NCBI GenBank assembly: GCA_025201845.1
Contig: MU603967.1
Coordinates: 2,836-66,835 of the forward strand
Reading direction: 5' to 3'
Origin: Martensiomyces pterosporus
Taxonomy: Eukaryota; Kickxellomycota; Kickxellomycetes; Kickxellales; Kickxellaceae
DNA length: 64,000 nt
Below the pieces are notes generated by a model. The model saw nothing but the letters and a program-made list of their open reading frames with translations, was not told the origin of the DNA and did not search any database. Positions 29,112 through 40,144 of the stretch are shown piece by piece. Position numbers and translations under genes: made by a program. The stretch's first letter is position 1. Each line of letters starts with the position of its first letter.

Positions 29112-30296
29112 TTAGCAGCTGTTGAGGGCGCCAAAGTCAAACTTGGGGTTAAAGCTGGAATCAAAGATGCCAAAGTTGTGCTCCCTCTCCGGAACATTCG
29201 TCTTCCAGTCAGCGTTCTTCGCCTCAAAGTAAAAGTACTCGAATCCAGCCTTGATAGCCGCGCACCTGAACTTTTGCGCATACTGCTTCTCAAACTCCAG
29301 CGAGAGCGGGCAAGGGCCCGCGTTGCCACTGGACGACCACCCGCTCTCACCAAATCTCACGGGTTTGCCATGAGCAATGTTGCTGCGGATCTTGGTTGCG
29401 CGCTGCAGGACGGACTGCACGGAGGCGTCCATGTTTTGGTAGTAGTTATCGAACATCGAGTAGATGTTGACCTGCACTACGTCCGAGGCAGCCGCCAGAT
29501 TGGCGCTGAACAGGGCATCCTGCTCCGTGGTATACACAGGGATGCTACCCAAGCCCTCCGCTTTGAGGCGCGAGCGTACTTGGTTGATGTAGCCAATGAG
29601 CTTGGACTCGCTCATGCCCTTGGAGATGTCCTCGTTGCCGACAGAGACGCCCTTGATGACGCCGGAGCCCTTGAACTTCTTGGCCACATTTACAAACTCG
29701 TCCAGATCCACCTGCATGCGCCCTGGGCCATCAGTGACCCAAATCCCAGCGTGCACGCCCATGCCGAGGTTGCTGTTCACGATGGCCTCGACAGTGTTGG
29801 CTAGCTGCTTGCAGTCGGTTGCGTACAGGCGGATGTTGCTGGTAACCGCAGCGATCTTTTTGAGCTGGGCGGTGACGGTGTTGAGGTCGGGGCATGACAT
29901 GTCTTTGTTGTAGGGGGAGTAGTTGAGACCCCACAGAGCACGGTTGCTGGAGGGCCCGCCGCCATTGTTGGGGTCCTTTGGAGGCGGCGGCGGCGGCGCT
30001 GGCGGTGGGCTGCTTGGTTTGCTGGTAGGTGCAGGTGGCGGCGGCAGTGGAGCCCTGTTGACTGATGATTGTGGCGGTGGCGACGGTGCCTTGCTGGTAG
30101 GTGCTGGCGCGGGAGCAGGTGCTTTGCTAAAGACCTTGCCCCAATCAATGGCGTTCCAGTTGATCTTGCTCCAGTCGACGTTGGCGACGTTGTACTGAGG
30201 GCCATCAGGAATAGGCGCGGGGGCAGAGGAAACAAGAGCGGGAAACACTGCCAAAAGACAAAATGTGAAAAGAGTCGTGGCAGATATCACCTGCAT
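29112..30296 (-). CDS. GH17 beta-1,3-glucanase/glucanosyltransferase-like cell-wall protein, copy B
   Basis: 394 residues with the same plan as copy A: signal peptide (MQVISATTLFTFCLLAVFPALVSSA), a linker, then GH17. The linker differs sharply: Pro-rich with PPPP runs and PAPAPAP rather than the Thr/Ala-rich linker of copy A. Catalytic glutamates are in GVSVGNEDISKG and KPVRFGESGWSSSG. The C-terminal block NFGIFDSSFNPKFDFGALNSC closely matches copy A, so tandem duplication is likely. The start at 30294-30296 is chosen. A TATAAAG lies about 245 bases upstream. Confidence 0.93.
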   Translation of the reverse strand: MQVISATTLFTFCLLAVFPALVSSAPAPIPDGPQYNVANVDWSKINWNAIDWGKVFSKAPAPAPAPTSKAPSPPPQSSVNRAPLPPPPAPTSKPSSPPPAPPPPPPKDPNNGGGPSSNRALWGLNYSPYNKDMSCPDLNTVTAQLKKIAAVTSNIRLYATDCKQLANTVEAIVNSNLGMGVHAGIWVTDGPGRMQVDLDEFVNVAKKFKGSGVIKGVSVGNEDISKGMSESKLIGYINQVRSRLKAEGLGSIPVYTTEQDALFSANLAAASDVVQVNIYSMFDNYYQNMDASVQSVLQRATKIRSNIAHGKPVRFGESGWSSSGNAGPCPLSLEFEKQYAQKFRCAAIKAGFEYFYFEAKNADWKTNVPEREHNFGIFDSSFNPKFDFGALNSC

Positions 30297-31585
30297 TTTC
30301 AAATGCCGATACTCAGAAATGCCTTTGGTGCGGGTATGTTGATGAATCGTGATGTTGGCGATGCTTCGTGAAAAGTGTAATGACGAGAAAATAGAACCAG
30401 CCTATTCTCTCCCTCGTGCGTTATGTGACGTGTAGGAAATGCAGTGCGGAATGCAGTTGAAAGTGAGAGTCGTTAACGAAAAGGACATGTGCGTTACAAA
30501 CCAAAAGAAACCCGTGAGAGGGCGTGAGGAGGCAGGTCTCCTTTATATGCCGGCCACTGCCAGCTGCATTTCATTTGCAACTGAAAGAGTGGCTCGCGTG
30601 CTGCACATGTCCACATTTCGCCCTGCACGCTCTCCGCTCCATTGATTGCGTACAGAGTGCAAGCACTGTCGGAGACTGCTCCCTTTTGCCCTCGCTATGC
30701 TTCTACAGCAACTACTGGTCTCCCCTGCGTGACCAGCATTTCCCTACTTTGCGATGCGCCAGACAGGCACATATCCGCCTCAAAGAGCATGCCAAAAATA
30801 ACCCTTTGTGGTCGGATTCAGCACTATTTTTGCCATTTCCAGCAGGAAGAAGGGTCGTATTTATGTGGATCGCAGCGGTCCCTTGTTTTTGGGGACCCAT
30901 GTTTTCTGATGCACAGCATCGCCGCTGCTCCAATGTGTGCCAATAATGGTGCACATCGCAGTGCCAGCTCGCTGCTGCCTTCGTTCCCGGAGCTTCTTCG
31001 CAGTCCAGTAACTGCACGCTGGTACCAAGCATTTCTGCATGCCATTTAATTGCAGGCTGGCAGAATTTTGGGTGGCAGCAAAGGGTTTGCATGGCACGCA
31101 TGGCTTGACACACGCAGACTCATATCCCATTGTACAATCAAAGCTATTTATCCACTGCAATTTCAGAGTGGTTGTCTTCCCAATCGACTCATGCTATCCG
31201 TGCAGACCGGGAGAATATACGGTGCCAGAATATTCCAACAGCAGGGAATAGGGAAAAGGGCCTCATATACTTCAGACAAGCGGCAATGCGATTCCACGAC
31301 ATTTCTAGTTTGGATATTAATAGACCGCCTCCCCTTTCTCAGTTGCAGTTATTTTGGCATATACTGCATGTGCAGCTGCAACGACTTGTGTCGCTTCGAG
31401 AGAGCGCACGAACTCAACAACTAAAGGCTGCTGCTGCGGCTCAGGTATCCAACAGCACGCTGGTTTCTGGGAATCAGCACTTATTTTTACCCCAGGGCAC
31501 GCCTGCATATGTTGGCTACACGTGTTTTGTAAAATGACGTATATCTGCAAACGAGGCTGGGAAAGGGCTAGTGTCAAGCGACTGT
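30297..31585. other. intergenic region
   Basis: About 1.3 kb between GH17 copy B and the end of GCN1. Overlapping antisense frames have no recognisable domain. No tRNA or repeat seen. Confidence 0.45.
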
Positions 31586-34500
31586 CTACTCGTTGTCCGA
31601 GCCCCCGTCGTCCTCGTCTCCCGCAGCCTTATCGCCAGCGACATCGTCCTCGTCGTCGCTGGCATAGTCAAGCTCGCGCGTGTTCTCTGCCAGCTTATTC
31701 AGCACACGTCTTTGGTAGTCCAGCACCTGCTTGCCCTTCTCCGACGCCGCGCCGCCCATGCTCTCCACATAGCTCTTCAGGCCCTCATCGCTGCCCTCAA
31801 ATCCCTCTGCTGGCACGCGCGCCAAGCGAAGCGCATAGAGCACACAGCGCTCAGCCGCCAATTTCACCGTGATGTTGCGGTCGCGCACATGGGACATGGC
31901 GGCAACCACAACAGAGTCGCGCACAGGCTCAATGACGTCCATGTAGCGGCGCTTGGCCACGGCCTTGAGTGCCGCCAAGGCTGCCTGCTGCGTGTCGCTG
32001 TCGAATGCCGACATGGTCTCGGGATCAACAGCACGGATGAGCGCCGAAACAAGAGGCGAGATTATGGCTGAGCCAGGCCTTGTAACAGTGCTCTGCAGCA
32101 GAGCGTTCTTTGCCACACGAACCGCCTGCAGAGCAGCATGTGGCTGCAAAACACTGCTGCTCGGTGCGAGCGACACCTCGACACTGGCGGCAATGGCCGA
32201 CTGCAGCTCGTCAGACCCGGCAAACAGGCCAGGCGACTGGGCCAGAACTGCGGCAAGCGAGTGCAGCTTGGTAGCCTGCACCGTGGCTGTGTCCTGTGCA
32301 TCGACGACAGAGTACTGGTTGACGAGTCTAGCGGCAGCGTCCTCGGGGATGATGCCGCACAGGGCGCCAAATGCCTCGCTCATCAGCACACGCCAGCGGG
32401 AATCGCCAGAGCTCTCGCTAGTCTCAACACCCTCGGCACGTCCAACGACCACAGTCTCGATGGCCTGCACACTGCTGGGCGACAGAGATGTGGCATTGGG
32501 CGCGCGGATCACTGCGCGGATGGCCTTCATCATAGCGAGCTTCATGCCCAGGGCCTCGGCCTGCTTGATGCCTGTGGTGAGCTCAGACACCAGGGGATCC
32601 AACCGTGGCTGGAGCGGAATGAGTGCTGCCAGAGCCACGGCGGCGCGCTGCCTTACAATATCGTCTTGCTCCGTCAGTCCGCGAACAAACGTGCGCTGCA
32701 GCTGAGGGAGGAACGGCCGCATAAGCGCAGGAACCTGCTTAAGCAGCAGGCCCAGTGTGTTGAGGATAGCAGCCTTGACGTTTGCTGGGTGCTTGTCTCC
32801 AACAATACGGATCAGCGGGCCAGTGATGCCCGTAGCGAATGGCCTGAGCGCCGCAGGGTCCGTGAACCTCACCAGGCGCGCCATACCACGCACGGCCCTC
32901 TCCTTGGTATCGGCTGAGCCAGTCAGCAGCCCCTGCGAGTAGATCGGCAGGATGGGTCCAATGCCCTTAGTGAGATCGAATCCAGGGAGTGTCTTTTGGG
33001 CTGCAGGCAGACTCTCAGTGACACGCTGCACAGCGCGGCTAACAGGGCCGACATAGCCGTCATAGTCCTCCTTGGGGATTGTCTTGCACATGGCATCGAG
33101 GGCGCCCCAACTGGCCTTGACAACCATGGCCGAGTTAGCACCAAGCAAGTCGATAAGGATGCGCAGCCAGTCGATGACATGCGAGCCAAGGATCGTGCGG
33201 CCACGGCCAGCAGAGTTGGGTCCAAAGGCCTTGCACATGGCCTCCATGGCAAAGCAAGCCTCGGCCACTCGAGATGCATCGGCGGACGACGTGCTCAGGT
33301 TGGTGCTCTCGTTCACCTTGACGGACTCGTGGAACTGCATCATCAGCGCCTCCAGCGTGTCCTCGTCCTGCGAGGCAGCAGTAACGACAACACCCACAGT
33401 GTCACGCAAGGCAGCCTCGGCCTCCTCGTCGCCCGATGCGTGGTGCACAGGCAGGGATTCGAAGAGCGCCAGCAGGATCTGAGGCAGGCGCTTGCTGAGG
33501 CTAGATCCCGAAACCTGGATCAAAGACGACAGTGCGCGCGCGTGGAATGCCGATACTGGAAGCTGCGTAAGCGTAGGGATGAGCACAGGGAAGACGACGT
33601 TGGCGCGCACGGCCATGAGCTCGCGCAGGGCTTCCAGTGCATGCTCAGCGTTGATGCCAGCCAACCCCTCGGACGCACCAGCGGCACCGCTGCTTTGAGT
33701 GAGGGCATTGAGGAGCGGTGGCACGACAGAGTCGATAATGCTGGGGCCAACAGCCTGCTGCAGACCATCAAACGCAGTGGCAGCAGCCTCACGCACCATG
33801 GCGTCCTCGTCGCACAGACCACGGCGCACAAGCGGGACCATGGCGTCAGCATAGACGTCAATATACGTCTTGCTGGCAGACTGCAGGATCTCCGTAAGCC
33901 CGATAAAGACGCCATGGCGAGCACCGCCATTCTCCGAGCCCACAGACTCGTCATCAAGCGCCGATTCGAGAATGGGCACAATCTGCGACATGACCGACTC
34001 GCCGAGCTTGCGCACAAGGTCGCCAAGGGTGCGAGCAGCGGTGGTGCGGCGGTCGTACTCCTCGGAGGCAAGACCAGTGAGCACAATGTCCATGATCTGA
34101 GGCAGGCACTCGCGCACCGTGCGTGGTGTGTTGCTGATGATACTCTTCCACACAGAGAACGCAGCCTGGCGGACCATGGCCGACACGTCGCTACGAGCGA
34201 CATACAGGGCGGAGAGCACTGTGTTGCAGCGCTCGACGCCAATGCTCTCGTTGAGCACGCCGCGCAGGTTGCTCGAGATGGCCGCCTCGTCGGCAGCATC
34301 CTCGTCTTCCTCTGCCTCCTCGCCAGATCCCTCCTCGCCCTCGGCGCCTTCCTCGCCTTCGCCCGTCTGCTGCACGGCAAAGAACTGTGCACGCGCCTCC
34401 TCCCGTTCCCTCTCGGCCTGCTTGCCGCTGATACCAGCAACACGGTAGAGAAGCTCGCCAAGGAGCTCGATGGACGAGTGGCGGATACGCCACGACTCGT

Positions 34501-37500
34501 GCTGCAGGCCAGACAGGAGCTCGGGAAGCAGCTGGTCGACTGCAGTCTTGGAGTACGAGACGACCAGAATACGGCCTGCGCGCAGAGAGGCGTCGCGCAC
34601 CTGCTCGTTCTCATCGGCAAGGCCGGACAAAACAGGTGGGATGACCTGCGGCAGGAAGCGCTGGAAGTCCTCGCCGAAGGTAACCGGCAGGTAGATGAGC
34701 AGCATCATGAATCCCTCGCGAACAGGGACGCGAGTGCTGTTGCAGTTGGCCAGGATTTCGGGCACAAGACCCTCCAGGCGCTCCATTCCGACGCCCGAAA
34801 GGACCTCCGACAGTCCCTGAGCAGCACCAGCGCGGTCGACGCCAGAGGCATCGCTCTTGAGAACCTTGACGAGGTCCGCAACGAGGCTGGGGAACTTTTC
34901 CTCGCCGAGCTTCTGCACAAGCGATCCCAGAGCCTTGGCCGAAGTAGCGCGGGTCTCTGGGACAGGGTCAACCAGAACATTGCGCAGGAGAGGCACAAGC
35001 GACTCAAGGTAGGGCCCCAGATCCTTGGGGTCTGTGAGCGTAGCCATCGAGCCCATGATCTGTGCAGCGTTGCGCTTGGTAGACGCATTGCGAGCACGCA
35101 TGCCTCGCTGCAGGACGGGGACCACAAGAGCAAGCGATGGCGCATCGATGTAGTGGATAAAGGCCGTGTGCAGCAGAGTGCGCAGCGCAGTGTCCGTGTT
35201 CTTGGCAGGATCGTCCAGCGCAGCAAGCAGCGTGGGCACAAGCTCCTGGATCTCCGGGTTGTGGATCACCTCGCCGAAGCGGAGCAGGGCCTGGCGAGCA
35301 GCTGCAGAGACCTGGCCGTGGGTATCGGTCAACACGTTGATGATGTGGGGGACGATGGTGGGCAGCGACACAGAGAGCTGCTTGGGAGCACAGTATGCCA
35401 TAGAGCCCAGCATCTCAACACTGCCCTTCTTGGTGCGCCACTGGTCCTCGTCGAGGCCGGCGAGGGCAGAGGGCAAAATGAGCTTGACAGCGTGTCCGCT
35501 GATGTTAGCCATGATGACACGAGCGGCATCCAGCGCTGCCTCGCGGACATCGGCATTGCTGTCGCCGAACCGGAGAAGGAGGATCGGGATGAACTGGATG
35601 ATGTACGGCTCAAACAGGCGACCCATCTTGCCCGAAAGCGTCTCAAAGGCAAACAGCGCGCCCTGGCGCTGCTGGAACGCCTTTGAGTTGGCGCACGCCT
35701 CGCGCAGCTGGTCCACAACCTGGTACTTCTTGAGTGCAGCGAGACCGCGGCCCTTGACCAAGCCAGAAAGGCCGTAGGCAGCACCGCGGCGCTGGGAGTA
35801 CTTTTCGCCGTTGAGAGTGGTGTCCATGATTGCGCCAATGACCTGGCCAAACTTGTCCTCGGAGACACGCTTCGCCAGCGGCGGCAGGCACTCGCTAACG
35901 GCGCTCTGGACAGACTCTGAGGGCGTAGAAAGAGTAGCAATCAGCTGGTCAACAGCATCGGCAACGCGCTCCTCCTCGCCAGCAGGCAGGTGCTGAGCAA
36001 GGCGACCAAGCAAGACCACGACTCCCTCGCGAATATAGTCGTAAGACTCGGTTCCCTCGTCGGGCTCTGACAAAAAGTCCTCCAAGATGGGCAGCAGCTC
36101 GCTTGACCACTTTGACCCGTGGGTGGCAACCGCCTGAGCACCAGCCGACAGCATGTGTGTGCGCACAGACTCTGAGCGCTCGCCAAGGGCACGGTTGCGG
36201 ACCAAGAACCCAATCAGGTTGTTCACTTGGCTGGCCGTCATAAGCAGGGGGGCCAAGTAGAGGAAGGAGTCGGCAATGGCGACACGAGACTCGGAAATGT
36301 CGACACGGTGCTGCGTGCCGGGAATGACGATACCAAACTCGTCATACTCGGGATCAAGCGAGATGTACCACTTGCGGTAGGTGTCTTGCAGCGCCTGGAG
36401 CACGCCATCGATCTCCGCTTGGACGTCAGCGAGCGAGACATCGGTCTCCTCATCGTCCTGCGCAAGGTCCAGCCGCTCCTGGATGGCAAGGCCGATGGAG
36501 CGAGCAGCGCAAGCGCGGATCTCGGACGCAGAGTGGTTCAGGTAAGATACGATGCCCAGAATAAGCCCAGGCAGAACCTCCATGCCGTTCTCAGCCCACA
36601 AGGTGTTAGCAAGCTTGGCGTTTTCCTCGAGGGCAACAGAGTCTGACCCGCTGCCACCGACGTTGATCCACAGCTTTTCAGAGTAGTCCAGCTCGGTCAA
36701 ATCAACGTAGTCGAGGGCAGCAAGGCAAGCACCGCGAACCACGCTGTCAGGGCGGGTCAGGCCGTCGAGAAGCGCATCGCGCTCCAATGGCGTATCAGTG
36801 CCCTCCATCTCCTCGGCCATCTTCACCAGGCTGTTGCGGCAAGCGGTGAGAAGCAAGGGCTGGTTTGACATGAGGAAGACCATCAGCTCGATCATCTCCT
36901 TGCGCGGCATCTCGGCAACGTTGCCAAAGTGGGCGTGGAACGAGAGGATATCCACAACCATCGTGAGCTGCTCAGCGGCATGATCCATCTGAGCATACTC
37001 GTCGTGCTCCTCAATGCCCTTTTTGACCTTGCGGCCCCAGCCGTCTTGGTCGGCAGTTGCCTGCATGAAGGGGAACAGGAAGTTGAATCCGGCAGAGGGC
37101 AGAAGCGCGTGCTCACAGCTGACACGCAGGCGGAAGTACAGGCGAGTCGCCAGGCTTTCCATTGACTCGTACTTCCATCCCTCGGGCACAACGCTCTCGA
37201 ATCCGCGCGCACGCAAAAGACCCATGGCAATAGGCACACGCAAAGTCTCCTCCAGCCCGTCAGCAGCCCTGCTCATCGACAGCAGGGTGCTCAGCACCTC
37301 GGAGCCAGCAAGCTGCTCGCTAGCCCTGGAGCCGCCGATGATGGCACGCTCAACCACGATTCGAACGAGCTCCAGCATGCAGGTGCTAGCAACATTGGCG
37401 CTTCCGTCAACGACAGCCCGAACGACAGCCAGTCCGCGGTGCAGGCCATCGTGGGCTTTTGCCACTCTCTCACGAATGGCGTTCTCCTTCGCCCACTGCT

Positions 37501-40144
37501 TGTCGACAAGCTCCTGCTCCTCCTTGGTCAGCTTGCGCGTCTGGTTGTTCTTGCGAGCAATCTCCTCACGCAGCTGCGCCTCCCAGTCGTCGCTCTTTTT
37601 CTTCGAGCCACCGCGAGATCCCTGCGACTGCTCCTTGACAAGAACCGGGTCGCTGTACAGCTGGTCGGTAGGCGTCCTCCACACATTAATATCCTCCGGC
37701 GAGATCGCCGCCAGGTGCTCAGGATCAATGTCGTCGCGAGCGAACTCGAGGAGCCGCATTGCAACGCTATCGCTGCCAATAAACACCAGGTCTTTGATGA
37801 GGTTGGTGGCAGCCTCGAACGCAGCCGGGTCGGAGCCTGGGGCGCCAGCCATTGCACCGTGGATTACCTGCTTGAGCGACGAGAGGTTTTCGTGGCACAG
37901 CTCTCCAGGGTCGGCATGTGACCTCTGGATCAGCGCGATCCAGAAGCTCTCCTTGCCAGCCTCGCGAACGAGAGCTGGGTGGTGCGCAGCAAGCGCCATG
38001 GAAACCAACAGACGCATCTTTGCAGGTACACCCACATCGCTGGCTTCAGCACCCAATGCCAACGTGCTCAGAATACTCGTCCACTTGAAATGAGTAGATT
38101 CGCTGTTCAGAGATGCAGTCATCTCAGCAAAGAGCTTTGGCTCGAGCATTGTCCACAGTCTGTCGGCATCCACCGTGCTCATGGCACGAAGCACACCGAG
38201 GGTGTTTCGTGTAACCTCAAAGGTGGGCTCGGGGAAGCGGCAGAGCGCCCAGGCCAAAAGACTGGCCTGGCGAGGGTCGTCGCAGCCCTTGGAGAAGAGC
38301 ATCTCGACTGAGCGCAGGATCCACGTGCACTCCCTGGGTGTGGTGCACTTGTGGTAAACCTTGTCCCACAGAAGGAGCGACTTTTCGGTGCCGGTAACCA
38401 GGGACACAAGCTTGCCGGCATCGACCTTTGCCACAGGAGCCACGCAACGGAGTGCTAGAGCCAGACCGACATGCGCGTCAAGAGTGCTGCCGCCAGTAGT
38501 AAGCGGGCTAGCAGTTGCCTTTTCGGCTGTCGCGGCAAGTGCCTGAAGGAGCGGGTGGATATACGTGGCAACCCATGGGTGGCCCTCAGCGCCAAGGGCA
38601 GTGGCAGCAGCGTTCCACAGCGGCTCACCAACGGCGTCAGCAGCCCAGCCCTGTCTGACAAGCGCCGACTTGTCGGGGAGTGCCAGTCCCTTCAAGGCAG
38701 CGTCGGTAAACAACTTGATCGCCTCCTCGCACGTTTGGTAGCCCTCGCCAGAAGCGGGCCCAACGGTCAGCAGGTGCTCGATGAGAGCGGAGAAGTGCCT
38801 GCCGATAGCAGAGAACAGTGCTGCAACCGGTGCTTCCTGGGTTTCCTTGGCCGCCATTTTGAGCAGCGCCGGCATAATGGCAACAGACGATGGCCAGCCG
38901 TTGCCAGCACCAGCATGCACGTTCGCAAGCAAGCGGTAAAAGTCAACGCGGTGCTCAGCCTGAGCAAAGCGGCCAAGCACAAGGGGCTTGGTCGCAATCT
39001 CGGCAGCCTTGGTGGCAGCCTCCTCGGTGCGTGGCACGCTAGAGAGGAATGCAAACAGGCTGCACGCAGAGCTGCGCACGGCGGCATTCGAGCTCTTCAG
39101 CAGATTCGACGCCAGTGTATCGGCAAACACATCCAAGTAAATGGCCGTCATATCGACGCTATCCTTGCCCAATGCCTGCAGCAGCCAGAGGCAGGTAGGG
39201 AGCACGGCCTCGGGCGAGCGCAAGAGCATCTTTGTGATCGATGGCTTGAACAAAGCCTCAAAGTCACTGCCCACAAACTCGCGCAAAAACTCGGACAGAT
39301 CCGCAATGCTGGAGTATGAGATTGGCTGCTTGGAGTTTATGAGAACCCGGTCGATATACCCGACAATCGCATCCTTTGCCTTGACCACCTCTTGCAGCGA
39401 CTGCCCGCCATCGCCGCCCTTGCCCTTCTTTTTCGACAGGCGGATCGCAGTTCCAACGATGTTGCCAATCATCACAGCAGCCTCGCCACCGCTTGCTGCC
39501 GAGGTCAGGATGCTGAGCATCGGTCCAATAGCTGCGGGGCAGCCGCGCAGAGTGCGCCAGAACTCGCGGTGTGCGCTGCTGGACACCGACAGGGCCTTCG
39601 AATCGCCCGTCTTCTCATGCGCAGGCGCGATCCCCCACAAAAGCCTAGCCGCAAGCAAGACCAGCTTCTTCCACGCAAGATCATCGGCCAGAGACTCTGG
39701 CGCAACACCCAGCTCGTTAATTGGGGTGGTAAGAGCCAGATCGACCCAGGAGAGCAGGACAAATCTCGAGGCCACCGCTGTCGCGATCGAGTCCGGGTGG
39801 CTGATCGACTTGGGCTGTGCGCTCTCCACGACAGGATCCAAGACGCCAGCGATGACCTTGACAAAGACACTGCCTTTCCTTGCGCTAAGCTCCCTAAGCA
39901 CCTTCAGAACAAGAGCACGGGACTCCCTGTCGATATAGCGATCAATGGTCAGTGTCAATGCGCAAATGAGCCCCACCAGCTCCTTGTCCTCGAGTGGGTG
40001 AGCGGCAATGTATGGCAGCAGCTCTGCTTCAAACAAGGCACGACGCTCGTTGACACGCGAGGTCGTAATCCTGTCGCTCAGCACCTCTGTGAACGACGCC
40101 CAGGAGAACTCGCTGCTTGCCCCTGCTGCTTCCGTTTCGCTCAT
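31586..40144 (-). CDS. GCN1: Gcn1, activator of the Gcn2 eIF2-alpha kinase
   Basis: 2852 residues in one exon, slightly longer than the 2672-residue yeast protein. It is a HEAT-repeat solenoid on the ribosome that senses stalled or colliding ribosomes and passes uncharged-tRNA signals to Gcn2. The stretch at about 1380-1660 (YSQRRGAAYGLSGLVKGRGL, WRTKKGSVEMLGSMAYCAP, PTLLAALDDP) is the eEF3-like HEAT region. HEAT repeats continue to the C-terminal third, which contains the Gcn2 RWD-binding region. Oddities: an extra Glu-rich insert near residues 1925-1950 (EEGAEGEEGSGEEAEEDEDA) and an acidic tail (about 2820-2852). The ATG is at 40142-40144. Confidence 0.97.
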   Translation of the reverse strand: MSETEAAGASSEFSWASFTEVLSDRITTSRVNERRALFEAELLPYIAAHPLEDKELVGLICALTLTIDRYIDRESRALVLKVLRELSARKGSVFVKVIAGVLDPVVESAQPKSISHPDSIATAVASRFVLLSWVDLALTTPINELGVAPESLADDLAWKKLVLLAARLLWGIAPAHEKTGDSKALSVSSSAHREFWRTLRGCPAAIGPMLSILTSAASGGEAAVMIGNIVGTAIRLSKKKGKGGDGGQSLQEVVKAKDAIVGYIDRVLINSKQPISYSSIADLSEFLREFVGSDFEALFKPSITKMLLRSPEAVLPTCLWLLQALGKDSVDMTAIYLDVFADTLASNLLKSSNAAVRSSACSLFAFLSSVPRTEEAATKAAEIATKPLVLGRFAQAEHRVDFYRLLANVHAGAGNGWPSSVAIMPALLKMAAKETQEAPVAALFSAIGRHFSALIEHLLTVGPASGEGYQTCEEAIKLFTDAALKGLALPDKSALVRQGWAADAVGEPLWNAAATALGAEGHPWVATYIHPLLQALAATAEKATASPLTTGGSTLDAHVGLALALRCVAPVAKVDAGKLVSLVTGTEKSLLLWDKVYHKCTTPRECTWILRSVEMLFSKGCDDPRQASLLAWALCRFPEPTFEVTRNTLGVLRAMSTVDADRLWTMLEPKLFAEMTASLNSESTHFKWTSILSTLALGAEASDVGVPAKMRLLVSMALAAHHPALVREAGKESFWIALIQRSHADPGELCHENLSSLKQVIHGAMAGAPGSDPAAFEAATNLIKDLVFIGSDSVAMRLLEFARDDIDPEHLAAISPEDINVWRTPTDQLYSDPVLVKEQSQGSRGGSKKKSDDWEAQLREEIARKNNQTRKLTKEEQELVDKQWAKENAIRERVAKAHDGLHRGLAVVRAVVDGSANVASTCMLELVRIVVERAIIGGSRASEQLAGSEVLSTLLSMSRAADGLEETLRVPIAMGLLRARGFESVVPEGWKYESMESLATRLYFRLRVSCEHALLPSAGFNFLFPFMQATADQDGWGRKVKKGIEEHDEYAQMDHAAEQLTMVVDILSFHAHFGNVAEMPRKEMIELMVFLMSNQPLLLTACRNSLVKMAEEMEGTDTPLERDALLDGLTRPDSVVRGACLAALDYVDLTELDYSEKLWINVGGSGSDSVALEENAKLANTLWAENGMEVLPGLILGIVSYLNHSASEIRACAARSIGLAIQERLDLAQDDEETDVSLADVQAEIDGVLQALQDTYRKWYISLDPEYDEFGIVIPGTQHRVDISESRVAIADSFLYLAPLLMTASQVNNLIGFLVRNRALGERSESVRTHMLSAGAQAVATHGSKWSSELLPILEDFLSEPDEGTESYDYIREGVVVLLGRLAQHLPAGEEERVADAVDQLIATLSTPSESVQSAVSECLPPLAKRVSEDKFGQVIGAIMDTTLNGEKYSQRRGAAYGLSGLVKGRGLAALKKYQVVDQLREACANSKAFQQRQGALFAFETLSGKMGRLFEPYIIQFIPILLLRFGDSNADVREAALDAARVIMANISGHAVKLILPSALAGLDEDQWRTKKGSVEMLGSMAYCAPKQLSVSLPTIVPHIINVLTDTHGQVSAAARQALLRFGEVIHNPEIQELVPTLLAALDDPAKNTDTALRTLLHTAFIHYIDAPSLALVVPVLQRGMRARNASTKRNAAQIMGSMATLTDPKDLGPYLESLVPLLRNVLVDPVPETRATSAKALGSLVQKLGEEKFPSLVADLVKVLKSDASGVDRAGAAQGLSEVLSGVGMERLEGLVPEILANCNSTRVPVREGFMMLLIYLPVTFGEDFQRFLPQVIPPVLSGLADENEQVRDASLRAGRILVVSYSKTAVDQLLPELLSGLQHESWRIRHSSIELLGELLYRVAGISGKQAEREREEARAQFFAVQQTGEGEEGAEGEEGSGEEAEEDEDAADEAAISSNLRGVLNESIGVERCNTVLSALYVARSDVSAMVRQAAFSVWKSIISNTPRTVRECLPQIMDIVLTGLASEEYDRRTTAARTLGDLVRKLGESVMSQIVPILESALDDESVGSENGGARHGVFIGLTEILQSASKTYIDVYADAMVPLVRRGLCDEDAMVREAAATAFDGLQQAVGPSIIDSVVPPLLNALTQSSGAAGASEGLAGINAEHALEALRELMAVRANVVFPVLIPTLTQLPVSAFHARALSSLIQVSGSSLSKRLPQILLALFESLPVHHASGDEEAEAALRDTVGVVVTAASQDEDTLEALMMQFHESVKVNESTNLSTSSADASRVAEACFAMEAMCKAFGPNSAGRGRTILGSHVIDWLRILIDLLGANSAMVVKASWGALDAMCKTIPKEDYDGYVGPVSRAVQRVTESLPAAQKTLPGFDLTKGIGPILPIYSQGLLTGSADTKERAVRGMARLVRFTDPAALRPFATGITGPLIRIVGDKHPANVKAAILNTLGLLLKQVPALMRPFLPQLQRTFVRGLTEQDDIVRQRAAVALAALIPLQPRLDPLVSELTTGIKQAEALGMKLAMMKAIRAVIRAPNATSLSPSSVQAIETVVVGRAEGVETSESSGDSRWRVLMSEAFGALCGIIPEDAAARLVNQYSVVDAQDTATVQATKLHSLAAVLAQSPGLFAGSDELQSAIAASVEVSLAPSSSVLQPHAALQAVRVAKNALLQSTVTRPGSAIISPLVSALIRAVDPETMSAFDSDTQQAALAALKAVAKRRYMDVIEPVRDSVVVAAMSHVRDRNITVKLAAERCVLYALRLARVPAEGFEGSDEGLKSYVESMGGAASEKGKQVLDYQRRVLNKLAENTRELDYASDDEDDVAGDKAAGDEDDGGSDNE

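Noticed and set aside
32996..35686. An 896-codon plus-strand frame opposite GCN1
   Set aside because: It lies entirely within GCN1 on the other strand and mirrors its Leu/Glu-rich codons; there is no domain or independent start support.
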